From NCBI RefSeq assembly GCF_001905505.1, contig NZ_LIPG01000001.1, positions 930,001 through 994,000 on the forward strand: a stretch of 64,000 nucleotides of DNA, given 5' to 3'. A model generated the notes under the pieces. The model was not told where the DNA came from. It was given only the letters and a program-made list of their open reading frames with translations, and searched no databases. Below, piece after piece: positions 16,202 through 24,411 of the stretch. Position 1 is the first letter of the stretch. Every line of letters begins with the position of its first letter. The translations under genes were made by a program, and so were the position numbers. This DNA comes from Streptomyces sp. CB02058. GTDB lineage: Bacteria > Actinomycetota > Actinomycetes > Streptomycetales > Streptomycetaceae.

Positions 16202-16948
16202 ATGGAGACGCCTGACAACGCCACTGAAGCATCCGACGAAGCGCCCGCACCGACCGGAATCGCCGCCCAGGACTGGGCCACCGCCTCAGCCGACCCGCAG
16301 TACCGCGCCGCGGTCGTGGATCTGCTCGGCGCGCTGGCCTACGGGGAGCTCGCGGCTTTCGAGCGGCTCGCGGAGGATGCCAAACTCGCGCCGACACTCG
16401 GTGACAAGGCGGCCCTGGCGAAGATGGCCTCAGCCGAATTCCACCATTTCGAGCAGCTGACCGACCGGCTCACCGCGATCGAGGCGGAGCCGACCGAAGC
16501 CATGGAGCCCTTCGCCAAGGCGCTCGACGACTTCCACCGCCAGACCGCTCCCTCCGACTGGCTGGAGGGCCTGGTCAAGGCATACGTCGGCGACTCGATC
16601 GCCAGTGACTTCTACCGGGAGATCGCCGCCCGGCTCGACTCGGACACCCGCTCCCTCGTCCTCGGCGTGCTGGACGACACGGGACACGGGAACTTCGCGG
16701 TCGAGAAGGTGCGGGCCGCGATCGAGGCCGAGCCCCGGGTCGGCGGACGGCTCGCCCTGTGGGCGCGCAGGCTCATGGGCGAGGCGCTCTCGCAGGCGCA
16801 GCGGGTCGTCGCGGACCGCGACGCGCTGTCCACCATGCTCGTGGGCGGTGTCGCGGACGGCTTCGACCTGGCCGAGGTCGGCAGGATGTTCTCCCGGATC
16901 ACCGAGGCCCACACCAAGCGGATGGCCGCGCTCGGCCTCGCCGCCTGA
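16202..16948 (+). CDS. Ferritin-like fold protein
   Basis: A 248-aa all-helical protein of the ferritin-like superfamily found beside the DEAD-box helicase in many Streptomyces. Candidate metal ligands lie on the expected helices: E in AYGELAAFERL (about 49-52), the SAEFHHFEQL pair (about 77-84), then DFYREIAARL and DTGHGNFAVEKV in the second helix pair. A di-iron or redox role is possible, but the full ExxH...ExxH pattern is not certain. I chose ATG 16202 because a -10 hexamer lies 7 nt upstream; an upstream ATG at 16112 would add 30 unlikely residues. Confidence 0.8.
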   Translation: METPDNATEASDEAPAPTGIAAQDWATASADPQYRAAVVDLLGALAYGELAAFERLAEDAKLAPTLGDKAALAKMASAEFHHFEQLTDRLTAIEAEPTEAMEPFAKALDDFHRQTAPSDWLEGLVKAYVGDSIASDFYREIAARLDSDTRSLVLGVLDDTGHGNFAVEKVRAAIEAEPRVGGRLALWARRLMGEALSQAQRVVADRDALSTMLVGGVADGFDLAEVGRMFSRITEAHTKRMAALGLAA

Positions 16949-17001
16949 GCGGCCGGGGGCCGAGCCGCGGCCGGGGAACGGCCGGGGCGGGGTGTGCCGG
17001 G

Positions 17002-17274
17002 CTACTGCGCCGTCACCGACCGCACCGGCCGGCGGCGTCGCGGGCGGATCAGCAGGGACAGGGTGACCGCCCCCACCAGGACCGCGCCGGCCGGCGTCGC
17101 CAGGAGATGACCGGAGCCGAGCGTCGCCTGCGTCAGATACGCGCCGAACAGGGCGCCGAGCGCACCGGTGACGAACACGACGCGGGAGGACGGGAGCCGG
17201 CCGGGCAGGGAGCGCAGCGCGACCCACGAGAGGGCCAGTCCGAGCACGACGGAGCTGATGGATTCCCAGAGCAC
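17002..17274 (-). CDS. Small integral membrane protein
   Basis: A 90-aa protein with two or three hydrophobic helices (about 4-22, 32-50 and 58-78) and a basic C-terminal end (IRPRRRRPVRSVTAQ). It resembles small GlsB/YeaQ-type or cation-channel-like membrane proteins only in size, so no family is claimed. It lies downstream of DUF3107 on the same strand but behind a strong terminator. Function unknown. Confidence 0.6.
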   Translation of the reverse strand: MLWESISSVVLGLALSWVALRSLPGRLPSSRVVFVTGALGALFGAYLTQATLGSGHLLATPAGAVLVGAVTLSLLIRPRRRRPVRSVTAQ

Positions 17275-17406
17275 AGAGGGGTCACCTCGCTTGATGGTGC
17301 GGCGGGCAATCGGTCACAGGCGGTCCTACCCGTGGCCCCCGGAATGCAACCCTCCTGTGCCCCGCGTGAACCCCACCGAGGGACGTCCGGGGGGAGATCC
17401 GGCGTG

Positions 17407-17454
17407 GAACGGGTGGAGGCCCGGCGGACATGTCCGCCGGGCCTCCACCCGTTC
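17407..17454 (-). terminator. Terminator after the DUF3107 gene
   Basis: A perfect 48-bp palindrome (24-bp arms, no spacer) begins 17 nt after the DUF3107 stop codon. It would separate that gene from the small membrane protein gene beyond. Confidence 0.8.
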
Positions 17455-17470
17455 TTCCGCGTCGTGCGTG

Positions 17471-17698
17471 CTACAGCGCGCCGAACCCCACCCGACGGGT
17501 GCTGGGCTCGCCGATCTCCACGTACGCGATCCGGTCGGCCGGCACCAGGACCTTGCGGCCCTTGTCGTCCGTGAGGCTGAGCAGCTGCGCCTTGCCGTTG
17601 AGCGCCTCGGCGACCGCGCTCTCGACCTCTTCGGCGGAAAGTCCGCTCTCCAGAACGATCTCGCGGGGCGTGTGCTGCACCCCGATCTTGACCTCCAC
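17471..17698 (-). CDS. DUF3107 family protein
   Basis: A 75-aa soluble protein that matches actinobacterial DUF3107: VEVKIGVQHTPREIV at the N-terminus, a helical EVESAVAEAL segment, and the end RIAYVEIGEPSTRRVGFG. The start is the GTG at 17698, with a GGAGG site 9 nt upstream; an upstream ATG would add a poorly coding stretch. The family has no known function; it is often found beside TetR regulators, as here. Confidence 0.88.
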   Translation of the reverse strand: MEVKIGVQHTPREIVLESGLSAEEVESAVAEALNGKAQLLSLTDDKGRKVLVPADRIAYVEIGEPSTRRVGFGAL

Positions 17699-17835
17699 GG
17701 CTATGTCCCTCCGACGGTCCGTCTCTGCGCGGTGAACCGCGCCGTACGCAGCACACATTAGCCCGGTGAAGGGACCGACCACGGGTCGACCGGCAACGCC
17801 CGCAGCGAACACCGGCCGCCGCCCCCGCCGGGGGC

Positions 17836-18477
17836 TCAGTGCTGATCGACGCCGTGCAGCGGGAATCCCGCGATGCCCCGCCAGGCCAGGGAGGTCAGCA
17901 GCTGGACGGCGGTGTCCCGCGGAATGCCGGACGGGCTGGAGAGCCAGTAGCGCGCCACGACCTGGGAGACGCCGCCGAGGCCGACCGCCAGCAGCATCGA
18001 TTCGTCCTTGGACAGGCCCGTGTCACCCGCGATGACGTCGGAGATGGCCTCCGCGCACTGGAGCGAGACCCGGTCGACCCTCTCGCGGACCGCCGGCTCG
18101 TTGGTCAGGTCGGACTCGAAGACCAGACGGAAGGCGCCGCCCTCGTCCTCCACGTACGCGAAGTAGGCGTCCATCGTCGCCTCGACGCGCAGCTTGTTGT
18201 CCGTCGTCGACGCGAGCGCCGTGCGGACCGCCTGCAGCAGCGACTCGCAGTGCTGGTCGAGCAGGGCGAGGTAGAGCTCCAGCTTTCCGGGGAAGTGCTG
18301 GTAGAGCACCGGCTTGCTGACGCCCGCGCGCTCGGCGATGTCGTCCATCGCGGCGGCGTGGTAACCCTGCGCGACGAAGACCTCCTGCGCGGCGCCCAGC
18401 AGCTGATTGCGTCGGGCACGGCGGGGCAGCCGAGTGCCCCGCGGGCGCGCCGCCTCTGTCTGCTCGATGGCTGTCAC
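17836..18477 (-). CDS. TetR/AcrR-family transcriptional regulator
   Basis: A 213-aa DNA-binding regulator. The N-terminal helix-turn-helix is clear (AAQEVFVAQGYHAAAMDDIA, then VSKPVLYQHFPGKLELY, about residues 28-68), followed by an all-helical ligand domain of the usual length. I chose the GTG at 18477, which follows a GGGAGG site closely; an in-frame ATG at 18540 has no ribosome-binding site. A short inverted repeat in front of the gene may be its own operator. Targets and ligand are unknown; this regulator is widely kept at this place in Streptomyces, which suggests a housekeeping role. Confidence 0.92.
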   Translation of the reverse strand: MTAIEQTEAARPRGTRLPRRARRNQLLGAAQEVFVAQGYHAAAMDDIAERAGVSKPVLYQHFPGKLELYLALLDQHCESLLQAVRTALASTTDNKLRVEATMDAYFAYVEDEGGAFRLVFESDLTNEPAVRERVDRVSLQCAEAISDVIAGDTGLSKDESMLLAVGLGGVSQVVARYWLSSPSGIPRDTAVQLLTSLAWRGIAGFPLHGVDQH

Positions 18478-18542
18478 GCCGCCTCCCAAAAGTTCGTGAT
18501 CGAGCACAGTCGTACCGTGCACGCTGCGCCGTGGTGCCATCG

Positions 18543-18554
18543 TACTTTTGAGTA
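18543..18554. promoter_or_regulatory. Candidate TetR autoregulatory operator
   Basis: TACT-TTTG-AGTA, a short inverted repeat in an AT-rich patch 65 bp upstream of the TetR start. Arms of only 4 bp make this tentative. Confidence 0.3.
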
Positions 18555-18647
18555 ACCCGGGTGCGCGCGGCGCGGACGCAGAATTTCACGGACCGGACGG
18601 CTGCGGTAGCCGCAGATAACCCGCCCGACACCGCAAAGCGGTGCGAT

Positions 18648-18863
18648 CTACCGGTAATCGTCCTCATCTTCCGCGACGACGCGGGCCTGCTCGGCCGCAT
18701 CGGCCTCGTTCGCCGCACCCGTGTCGATGCCGGTGAGGGGCTCGTCGCGCTCGGAACGGACGGGGGCCTGCTGTTCGGCGGCGTCCGCTTCGGGGGCCTC
18801 GGGGTCCGGATCGTCCGGCTGGGTGTCCTCGAATGTCTCGGGGTCGCTCGGGTCGACCTTCAT
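18648..18863 (-). CDS. Small acidic protein of unknown function
   Basis: A 71-aa protein, almost entirely Asp, Glu, Ala and Pro (starts MKVDPSDPETFED, ends VAEDEDDYR). It is predicted to be disordered. The ATG at 18863 has a GGGAG site at good spacing. It sits just upstream of the TetR gene on the same strand and is divergent from the hydrolase at 18974. Function unknown. Confidence 0.65.
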   Translation of the reverse strand: MKVDPSDPETFEDTQPDDPDPEAPEADAAEQQAPVRSERDEPLTGIDTGAANEADAAEQARVVAEDEDDYR

Positions 18864-18961
18864 GGCGGCTCCCTTCCCTCCCTTGCAGCCTAGGAGCAAC
18901 CCCCCGGGGACGCTATGCGGCTTGTGACCGCGAACACATGAACCACCGCGTGATCGTCTCG

Positions 18962-18967
18962 TAACAT
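18962..18967 (+). promoter_or_regulatory. -10 hexamer for leaderless hydrolase mRNA
   Basis: TAACAT ends 6 nt before the ATG at 18974; a TGAACC at 18939-18944 with 17-bp spacing is a weak -35. Confidence 0.5.
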
Positions 18968-18973
18968 TGCCGC

Positions 18974-19939
18974 ATGTCTTCGACCGAGCTGCCCGGTATC
19001 CACGCCGCCGCTGCCGCGGTGGCACCCAAGACCGGTGCCGTCAGGGTCGCGGAGGGGGAGGAGCTGCGCTCCGTCGCGCTGCCCGGGCTCACCCTGACCG
19101 TCCGCGCACGCCCGGCGGGGACGGCGGGGCTCGCGCCCGCCCTCTTCGTGCACGGCCTGGGCGGCTCCTCCCAGAACTGGTCGGCCCTGATGCCCCTGCT
19201 GGGGGACCTGCTCGACTCCGAGGCGGTCGACCTGCCCGGCTTCGGGGACTCCCCGCCGCCGGACGACGGCAACTACTCGGTCACCGGACACGCCCGGGCC
19301 GTGATCCGGCTGCTGGACGCGGGACGGCGCGGTCTCGTTCACCTTTTCGGGAACTCCCTGGGCGGCGCCGTCGCCACCCGGGTCGCGGCCGTGCGGCCCG
19401 ATCTGGTGCGCACCCTCACCCTGATCTCCCCTGCTCTGCCCGAGATCCGGGTCCAGCGGCCGGCCGTGCCGACGGCGCTGCTCGCACTCCCGGGCGTCGC
19501 CTCCCTGTTCGCCAGGCTCACCCGGGAGTGGACGGCGGAGCAGCGCACCCGCGGAGCCATGGCACTCTGTTACGGCGATCCGGCGCGCATCTCCGACGAA
19601 GCCTTCCGCCACGCGGTGGCCGAGATGGAGCGCAGGCTGGAACTGCCGTACTTCTGGGACGCCATGACGCGCTCGGCCCGGGGCATCGTCGATGCCTACA
19701 CACTGGGCGGACAGCACGGACTGTGGCGCCAGGCCGAGAGGGTGCTCGCACCGACCCTGCTGGTGTACGGCGGACGGGACCAGCTCGTCTCGTACCGGAT
19801 GGCACGCAGGGCGTCCGCGGCCTTTCGCGATTCGCGCCTGCTGACACTGCCCGAGGCCGGGCACGTGGCGATGATGGAGTACCCGGAGGCGGTCGCCCAG
19901 GCGTTCCGGGAACTGCTCGACGAACGCGGCGGGAGCTGA
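18974..19939 (+). CDS. Alpha/beta hydrolase
   Basis: A 321-aa soluble alpha/beta hydrolase. The oxyanion motif FVHGLGGSSQNW is at about 58-69, the nucleophile elbow GNSLGG at about 127-132 (Ser at about 129), the acidic residue in YGGRDQLVS near 270, and the catalytic His in LPEAGHVAMMEYP near 298. A cap domain fills the middle. Its substrate cannot be told from sequence. The next gene starts 8 nt after its stop, so both form a two-gene operon. Confidence 0.9.
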   Translation: MSSTELPGIHAAAAAVAPKTGAVRVAEGEELRSVALPGLTLTVRARPAGTAGLAPALFVHGLGGSSQNWSALMPLLGDLLDSEAVDLPGFGDSPPPDDGNYSVTGHARAVIRLLDAGRRGLVHLFGNSLGGAVATRVAAVRPDLVRTLTLISPALPEIRVQRPAVPTALLALPGVASLFARLTREWTAEQRTRGAMALCYGDPARISDEAFRHAVAEMERRLELPYFWDAMTRSARGIVDAYTLGGQHGLWRQAERVLAPTLLVYGGRDQLVSYRMARRASAAFRDSRLLTLPEAGHVAMMEYPEAVAQAFRELLDERGGS

Positions 19940-19947
19940 TCCGGGGC

Positions 19948-21282
19948 GTGGGACGACACAGCCGAAAGGGCCCCGAGGCCACAGGCCGGGACACCGGCAC
20001 CACCGGGGGCACACCCGCCGTCGGGCGGGGCACCGGCCGACGCGGGCGGAACCCCGCCCAGCCCGCCGGCGGCACCGCCGGACCGTTCCACGACGCTCCC
20101 CAGGTGCGCGGCGGGCATCCCGAACAGCGTGAGCCCGGCGGCGGCTGGGGGACCGGGCCCGTCCCGGCCTTCGACCCCCGCCCGCGCCCAGCGGGGCCGG
20201 GCGGCCAGGAGGCCCACCACGCCCGGCAGGCGGCGATCGCGCGGCAGCAGGCCGCGCAGCGGCTGGCGGAGGGGCGGCGCACGTCCGGCCCGCAGACCGG
20301 CACCACCCCTCTGATACCCGGCCCGCGCAGGGAGTTCGTGGAGGCGTTCGACACCACGCCCTCGCGTCCCGAGCCGCCGTTCGCGCCCGAGGACGCGTCC
20401 GGGACCCCCGCCGGACCGGGCGGACCGGAAGGGCCCCTCGGACCCGACGACCCGGACGGCCGGGAGGCGAAGGGCGGGAAGGGCCGCACCTTCACCGGGA
20501 TCGCGGCCGCCGCGGTGACCACGGTCCTCGCGGTCGTGGTGGCCGGGCAGGTGGCACAGGACTCCGGGAGCGCGCCGAGCACCCCGAAGAGCACCGGCGT
20601 CGACCGGCAGGACGCGGAGGACGCCTCCCGTTCGGTGGACCGGCCGGCCCCCGAGGTGAAGCAGCAGCAGGTCGAGCCTCTGTCGTACGCCCAGAAGATG
20701 GCCACGGCCTTCCCGTTGGCGGCGGACCTCAAGGGGTCCGGCGCGTTCGAGGCGGTGCCGGGACTCGCCAAGGCTCCGGGCAAGGGCCAGTTGCACCGGT
20801 ACCGGATCGATGTGGAGAAGGGTCTCGGCCTCGACGCCGGGCTCTTCGCCGAGGCCGTGCAGAAGACGCTGAACGACGACCGCAGCTGGGCGCACAACGG
20901 CGCCATGACCTTCGAGCGGGTCTCCTCCGGCAAGGCCGATTTCGTGATCACGCTCGCCAGCCCCGGCACCACGGCGGTCTGGTGCGAGAAGTCGGGCCTG
21001 GACACCACCGAGGACAACGTCTCCTGCGATTCCGCCGCCACCGACCGCGTGATGATCAACGCCTACCGCTGGGCGCAGGGCGCCGCGACCTTCGGCCCCG
21101 ACAAGCTCCTGCCGTACCGTCAGATGCTCATCAACCACGAGGTCGGCCACCGGCTGGGACACAACCATGTGAGCTGCCGCACCCCCGGCGCCCTCGCGCC
21201 CGTGATGCAGCAGCAGACCAAGACCCTGGACCTGGACGGCATCAAGTGCCGCCCCAACCCGTGGGTGTATCCGGGCAGTTGA
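19948..21282 (+). CDS. DUF3152 membrane-anchored putative zinc metallopeptidase
   Basis: A 444-aa protein: a disordered Gly/Pro-rich cytoplasmic region (1-180), one membrane helix (about 182-204), a Ser/Pro linker, then the extracellular DUF3152 domain (about 245-444). That domain carries HEVGHRLGHNH at about 397-407, which fits the metzincin zinc motif HExxHxxGxxH (ligands H397, H401, H407; base E398). Two Cys pairs outside the membrane may form disulfides. The start is the GTG at 19948, 8 nt after the hydrolase stop. DUF3152 has no proven activity, so peptidase function is inferred from the motif. Confidence 0.82.
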   Translation: MGRHSRKGPEATGRDTGTTGGTPAVGRGTGRRGRNPAQPAGGTAGPFHDAPQVRGGHPEQREPGGGWGTGPVPAFDPRPRPAGPGGQEAHHARQAAIARQQAAQRLAEGRRTSGPQTGTTPLIPGPRREFVEAFDTTPSRPEPPFAPEDASGTPAGPGGPEGPLGPDDPDGREAKGGKGRTFTGIAAAAVTTVLAVVVAGQVAQDSGSAPSTPKSTGVDRQDAEDASRSVDRPAPEVKQQQVEPLSYAQKMATAFPLAADLKGSGAFEAVPGLAKAPGKGQLHRYRIDVEKGLGLDAGLFAEAVQKTLNDDRSWAHNGAMTFERVSSGKADFVITLASPGTTAVWCEKSGLDTTEDNVSCDSAATDRVMINAYRWAQGAATFGPDKLLPYRQMLINHEVGHRLGHNHVSCRTPGALAPVMQQQTKTLDLDGIKCRPNPWVYPGS

Positions 21283-21336
21283 GCCCGGCCCGGGAGGAGG
21301 GGTTCCCGCATTCCGAGATGCGCGTCTCATTGCGCG

Positions 21337-21366
21337 TTGACATCCGGGGAGCGGGTCCTTCATATT
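21337..21366 (+). promoter_or_regulatory. Strong promoter of the leader peptide and ABC operon
   Basis: A consensus -35 TTGACA (21337-21342), 18-bp spacer and -10 CATATT (21361-21366). The predicted transcription start falls on the A of the leader-peptide ATG, 7 nt after the -10. Confidence 0.7.
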
Positions 21367-21373
21367 TCTCCGC

Positions 21374-21469
21374 ATGTCACGCAGCCCCGCATCCACCGAG
21401 CGCGCCGCCATCGAGCTGGCGCTCTTCGGCGTGGCCGGGCACTGCGTAGCCGACGTTCTCTGTCGCTGA
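21374..21469 (+). CDS. Leaderless 31-aa leader peptide before the peptide ABC transporter
   Basis: A short ORF (starts MSRSPASTERAAIEL, ends AGHCVADVLCR) that begins at the predicted transcription start and lacks a ribosome-binding site. It has two Cys codons within its last eight sense codons. Short leader peptides with Cys near the end occur before sulfur-related and transport operons in actinobacteria and control them by translation-coupled attenuation. About 200 nt lie between its stop and the next gene, including a hairpin (21500-21505 with 21511-21516) and a repeated TTTCCGGCTCCC. Attenuation is inferred, not shown. Confidence 0.6.
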   Translation: MSRSPASTERAAIELALFGVAGHCVADVLCR

Positions 21470-21670
21470 CGCCTGCTCGAGCGCGCGTCGACGTCCGGCG
21501 AGCCGTTTTCCGGCTCCCCGGTCCCTCCTGACCTCCGCGCCCGGGCGTACTCCGCCCGCAGGCGCGGCATTTCATGTTTCCGGCTCCCTTCCCGTCACCG
21601 GGACGAGGCCTCGTCGCGCCGCCGCGGGCATGCCCCCACTTCCCGCAGTGATCCGAGAGGTCGTCCTCCG

Positions 21671-23401
21671 ATGAGTCAGCCGTCCGTCATATCGCGCCGC
21701 GTGGCAACCGCCGCCGCGGTCGTCCTCGCCCTGGCCGCCGGGCTCACGGCCTGCGCCGGACCTCAGGACAACGGGGGGAGCGGCGGTACGTCCGGCGCCT
21801 CCGCCAAGCCGGCCAAGGGCGGCACCCTCACGGTCCTCAACAGCAACCCGCAGGAGGACTTCGACCCGGCGCGGCTCTACACCTCCGGCGGCGGCAACGT
21901 CCCCTCCCTCGTCTTCCGTACGCTCACCACCCGCAACCGGGAGAACGGCGCCGCCGGCGCCCAGGTCGTCCCCGACCTGGCCACCGACCTGGGCACGCCC
22001 AGCAAGAACGCCACCGTCTGGACGTACACCCTCAAGGACGGGCTGAAGTACGAGGACGGCACCGCGATCACCAGCGCCGACATCAAGTACGGCATCGAGC
22101 GGTCCTTCGCCGCCGAACTCTCCGGCGGTGCCCCCTACCTGCGTGACTGGCTGATCGGCGGCGCCGACTACCAGGGCCCGTACAAGGACAAGAAGGGCCT
22201 CGACTCGATCGAGGTGCCGGACGAGAAGACCATCGTCTTCCACCTGAACAAGCCCGAGGGCGAGTTCCCGTACCTCGCGACGCAGACCCAGACCACCCCG
22301 GTGCCCCAGGCCAAGGACACCGGCACCACGTACGAGGAGCACCCCGTCTCCTCGGGGCCGTACAAGGTCGTCTCCAACGAGAACGACGGCGAGCGGCTCG
22401 TCCTGGAGCGCAACCCGCACTGGTCGGCCGGGACCGACGAGGAGCGCAAGGCGTACCCGGACAGGATCGACGTACGCTCCGGGCTCGACTCCGCCGTCAT
22501 CAACCAGCGGCTCTCCGCCTCGCAGGGCGCCGACGCGGCGGCCGTCACCACCGACACCAACCTCGGCCCGGCCGAGCTCGCCAAGGTCTCCGGCGACAAG
22601 CAGCTCGCCGCCCGCGTCGGTACCGGCCACTTCGGCTACACGAACTACATCGCCTTCAACCCGAAGGTGAAGCCCTTCGACAACCCGAAGGTGCGCCAGG
22701 CCATCGCGTACGCCGTCGACCGCTCCTCGGTCATCAACGCGGCCGGCGGCTCCTCGCTCGCCGAGCCCGCCACCACCTATCTGCCGAACCAGAAGTCCTT
22801 CGGCTACACGCCCTACGACCACTTCCCGGCGGGCGAGACCGGCAACGCGGCCAAGGCCAAGGAGCTGCTGAAGGAGGCGGGCCACGCCAAGGGCCTGACC
22901 GTCACCCTCACCCACTCCAACGACAAGGACTTCGAGACCAGCCCGGAGATCGCCACGGCGCTCCAGGCCGCGCTCAAGAAGGCCGGCATCACCGTCGAGC
23001 TCGAGGGCCTGGAGAGCAACGACTACTCCGACACCATCCACAGCGCGTCCAAGGAGCCCGGCTTCTTCCTCGCCCACTGGGGTGCCGACTGGCCGTCCGG
23101 CGGCCCGTTCCTCGCGCCGATCTTCGACGGCCGGCAGATCGTGAAGGACGGCGCCAACTTCAACAGCGGCTTCCTGAACGACCCGTCGGTCAACAAGGAG
23201 ATCGACGAGATCAACAAGCTCACCGATCTGGACGCCGCCGCCCAGCGCTGGGGCGCCCTCGACAAGAAGATCGGCGAGCGGGCGCTGACCGTGCCGCTCT
23301 TCCACCCGGTCTACAAGCGGCTCTACGGCCAGGACATCAAGAACGTCATCATCAGTGACTGGACCGGCGTCCTCGACATCTCACAGGTCGCGGTCAAGTA
23401 G
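21671..23401 (+). CDS. ABC peptide importer, substrate-binding lipoprotein (OppA/DppA family)
   Basis: A 576-aa exported lipoprotein, family 5 extracellular solute-binding protein. The signal peptide ends in the lipobox LTAC with the lipidated Cys at about residue 27. The mature domain shows the family hallmarks: TLTVLNSNPQEDFDPARLYT near the start, the KYEDGTAITSADIKYGIERS segment near 130 and repeated aromatic motifs. It captures a peptide, nickel chelate or similar solute for the permeases encoded just downstream (2-nt gap). The leader peptide upstream hints at regulation by amino acid supply. Confidence 0.92.
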   Translation: MSQPSVISRRVATAAAVVLALAAGLTACAGPQDNGGSGGTSGASAKPAKGGTLTVLNSNPQEDFDPARLYTSGGGNVPSLVFRTLTTRNRENGAAGAQVVPDLATDLGTPSKNATVWTYTLKDGLKYEDGTAITSADIKYGIERSFAAELSGGAPYLRDWLIGGADYQGPYKDKKGLDSIEVPDEKTIVFHLNKPEGEFPYLATQTQTTPVPQAKDTGTTYEEHPVSSGPYKVVSNENDGERLVLERNPHWSAGTDEERKAYPDRIDVRSGLDSAVINQRLSASQGADAAAVTTDTNLGPAELAKVSGDKQLAARVGTGHFGYTNYIAFNPKVKPFDNPKVRQAIAYAVDRSSVINAAGGSSLAEPATTYLPNQKSFGYTPYDHFPAGETGNAAKAKELLKEAGHAKGLTVTLTHSNDKDFETSPEIATALQAALKKAGITVELEGLESNDYSDTIHSASKEPGFFLAHWGADWPSGGPFLAPIFDGRQIVKDGANFNSGFLNDPSVNKEIDEINKLTDLDAAAQRWGALDKKIGERALTVPLFHPVYKRLYGQDIKNVIISDWTGVLDISQVAVK

Positions 23402-23403
23402 CC

Positions 23404-24411
23404 ATGTCCGAAGCACTTCTGGTCCAGGAGGCGGGAGCGGCGCCGGTCGCCGCCCCCGCCTCGGGGGCCCGGCAGTTCTGGCGGCGGCTGCGCGCACAGC
23501 GCGCGGCCACCGCCGCGGCGGCCGTGGTCCTCCTGCTCTTCCTGGCCGCGATCGCCGCGCCGCTGCTGTCCGCACTCGCGGGCCAGGACCCCGACACCTT
23601 CCATCCCGACCTCGTCGACTCCGCGGCCGGCGGGGTCCCCATCGGCTCCTTCGGAGGCATCGGCGCGGACCACTGGCTCGGCGTCGAGCCGCAGACCGGC
23701 CGCGACCTCTTCGCCCGCATCGTGTACGGAGCCCGCGTCTCGCTCGGCGTGGCCGTCGTGGCCACCGTCCTCCAGGTCACCATCGGCGTGATCGTGGGGC
23801 TCGCCGCGGCCCTCGGCAGCCGCTGGGTCGACCAGGTCCTCAGCAGGATCACCGACATCAACGTCGCCCTCCCGCTCATGGTCATCGCCCTGGGGCTGCT
23901 CGCCGTCGTGCCGGCGTCCTTCCCCCGCCCCGTCCTGATCGCGCTGGTCATCGGCGGCATCAACTGGGCGGGTACGTCGAAGATCGTGCGCGCCCAGGCC
24001 CTCGCCCTCAAGTCCCTCGACTTCGTCTCCGCCGCCCGGCTCAGCGGGCGCGGGCGGTGGAGCATCGCCCGGCGGGAGCTGCTGCCCTCGCTCGCCGCGC
24101 CCGTCATCACGTACGCCGCGCTGCTCTTCCCCGTCAACATCACCGTCGAGGCGGCGCTGTCCTTCCTCGGCGTGGGCATCAAACCGCCGACACCGTCCTG
24201 GGGGCAGATGCTCACCGAGGCCGACACCTGGTACCAGTCGGCCCCCACCTATCTCCTGCTGCCCGCCGGGCTGCTCTTCGTCACCGTGCTCGCGCTGACC
24301 GTTCTCGGCGAGGGCGTCCGCACCGCGCTCGACCCGCGTGCCGAGTCCCGGCTGAGGATCGGCACCGGACGCGAGAAGCGCGCGGAACGCGGGAAGGAGA
24401 AGGCCGCGTGA
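23404..24411 (+). CDS. ABC peptide importer permease (DppC type)
   Basis: A 335-aa membrane protein with six predicted helices, the DppC/OppC permease of the importer. The N-terminal helix follows a cytoplasmic start; the EAA loop that docks with the ATPase is the region SAARLSGRGRWSIARRELLP (about 207-226). The C-terminal segment is basic. It overlaps the next permease gene by 4 nt (GTGA). In most operons the DppB-type gene comes first, so the order here is reversed. Confidence 0.9.
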   Translation: MSEALLVQEAGAAPVAAPASGARQFWRRLRAQRAATAAAAVVLLLFLAAIAAPLLSALAGQDPDTFHPDLVDSAAGGVPIGSFGGIGADHWLGVEPQTGRDLFARIVYGARVSLGVAVVATVLQVTIGVIVGLAAALGSRWVDQVLSRITDINVALPLMVIALGLLAVVPASFPRPVLIALVIGGINWAGTSKIVRAQALALKSLDFVSAARLSGRGRWSIARRELLPSLAAPVITYAALLFPVNITVEAALSFLGVGIKPPTPSWGQMLTEADTWYQSAPTYLLLPAGLLFVTVLALTVLGEGVRTALDPRAESRLRIGTGREKRAERGKEKAA

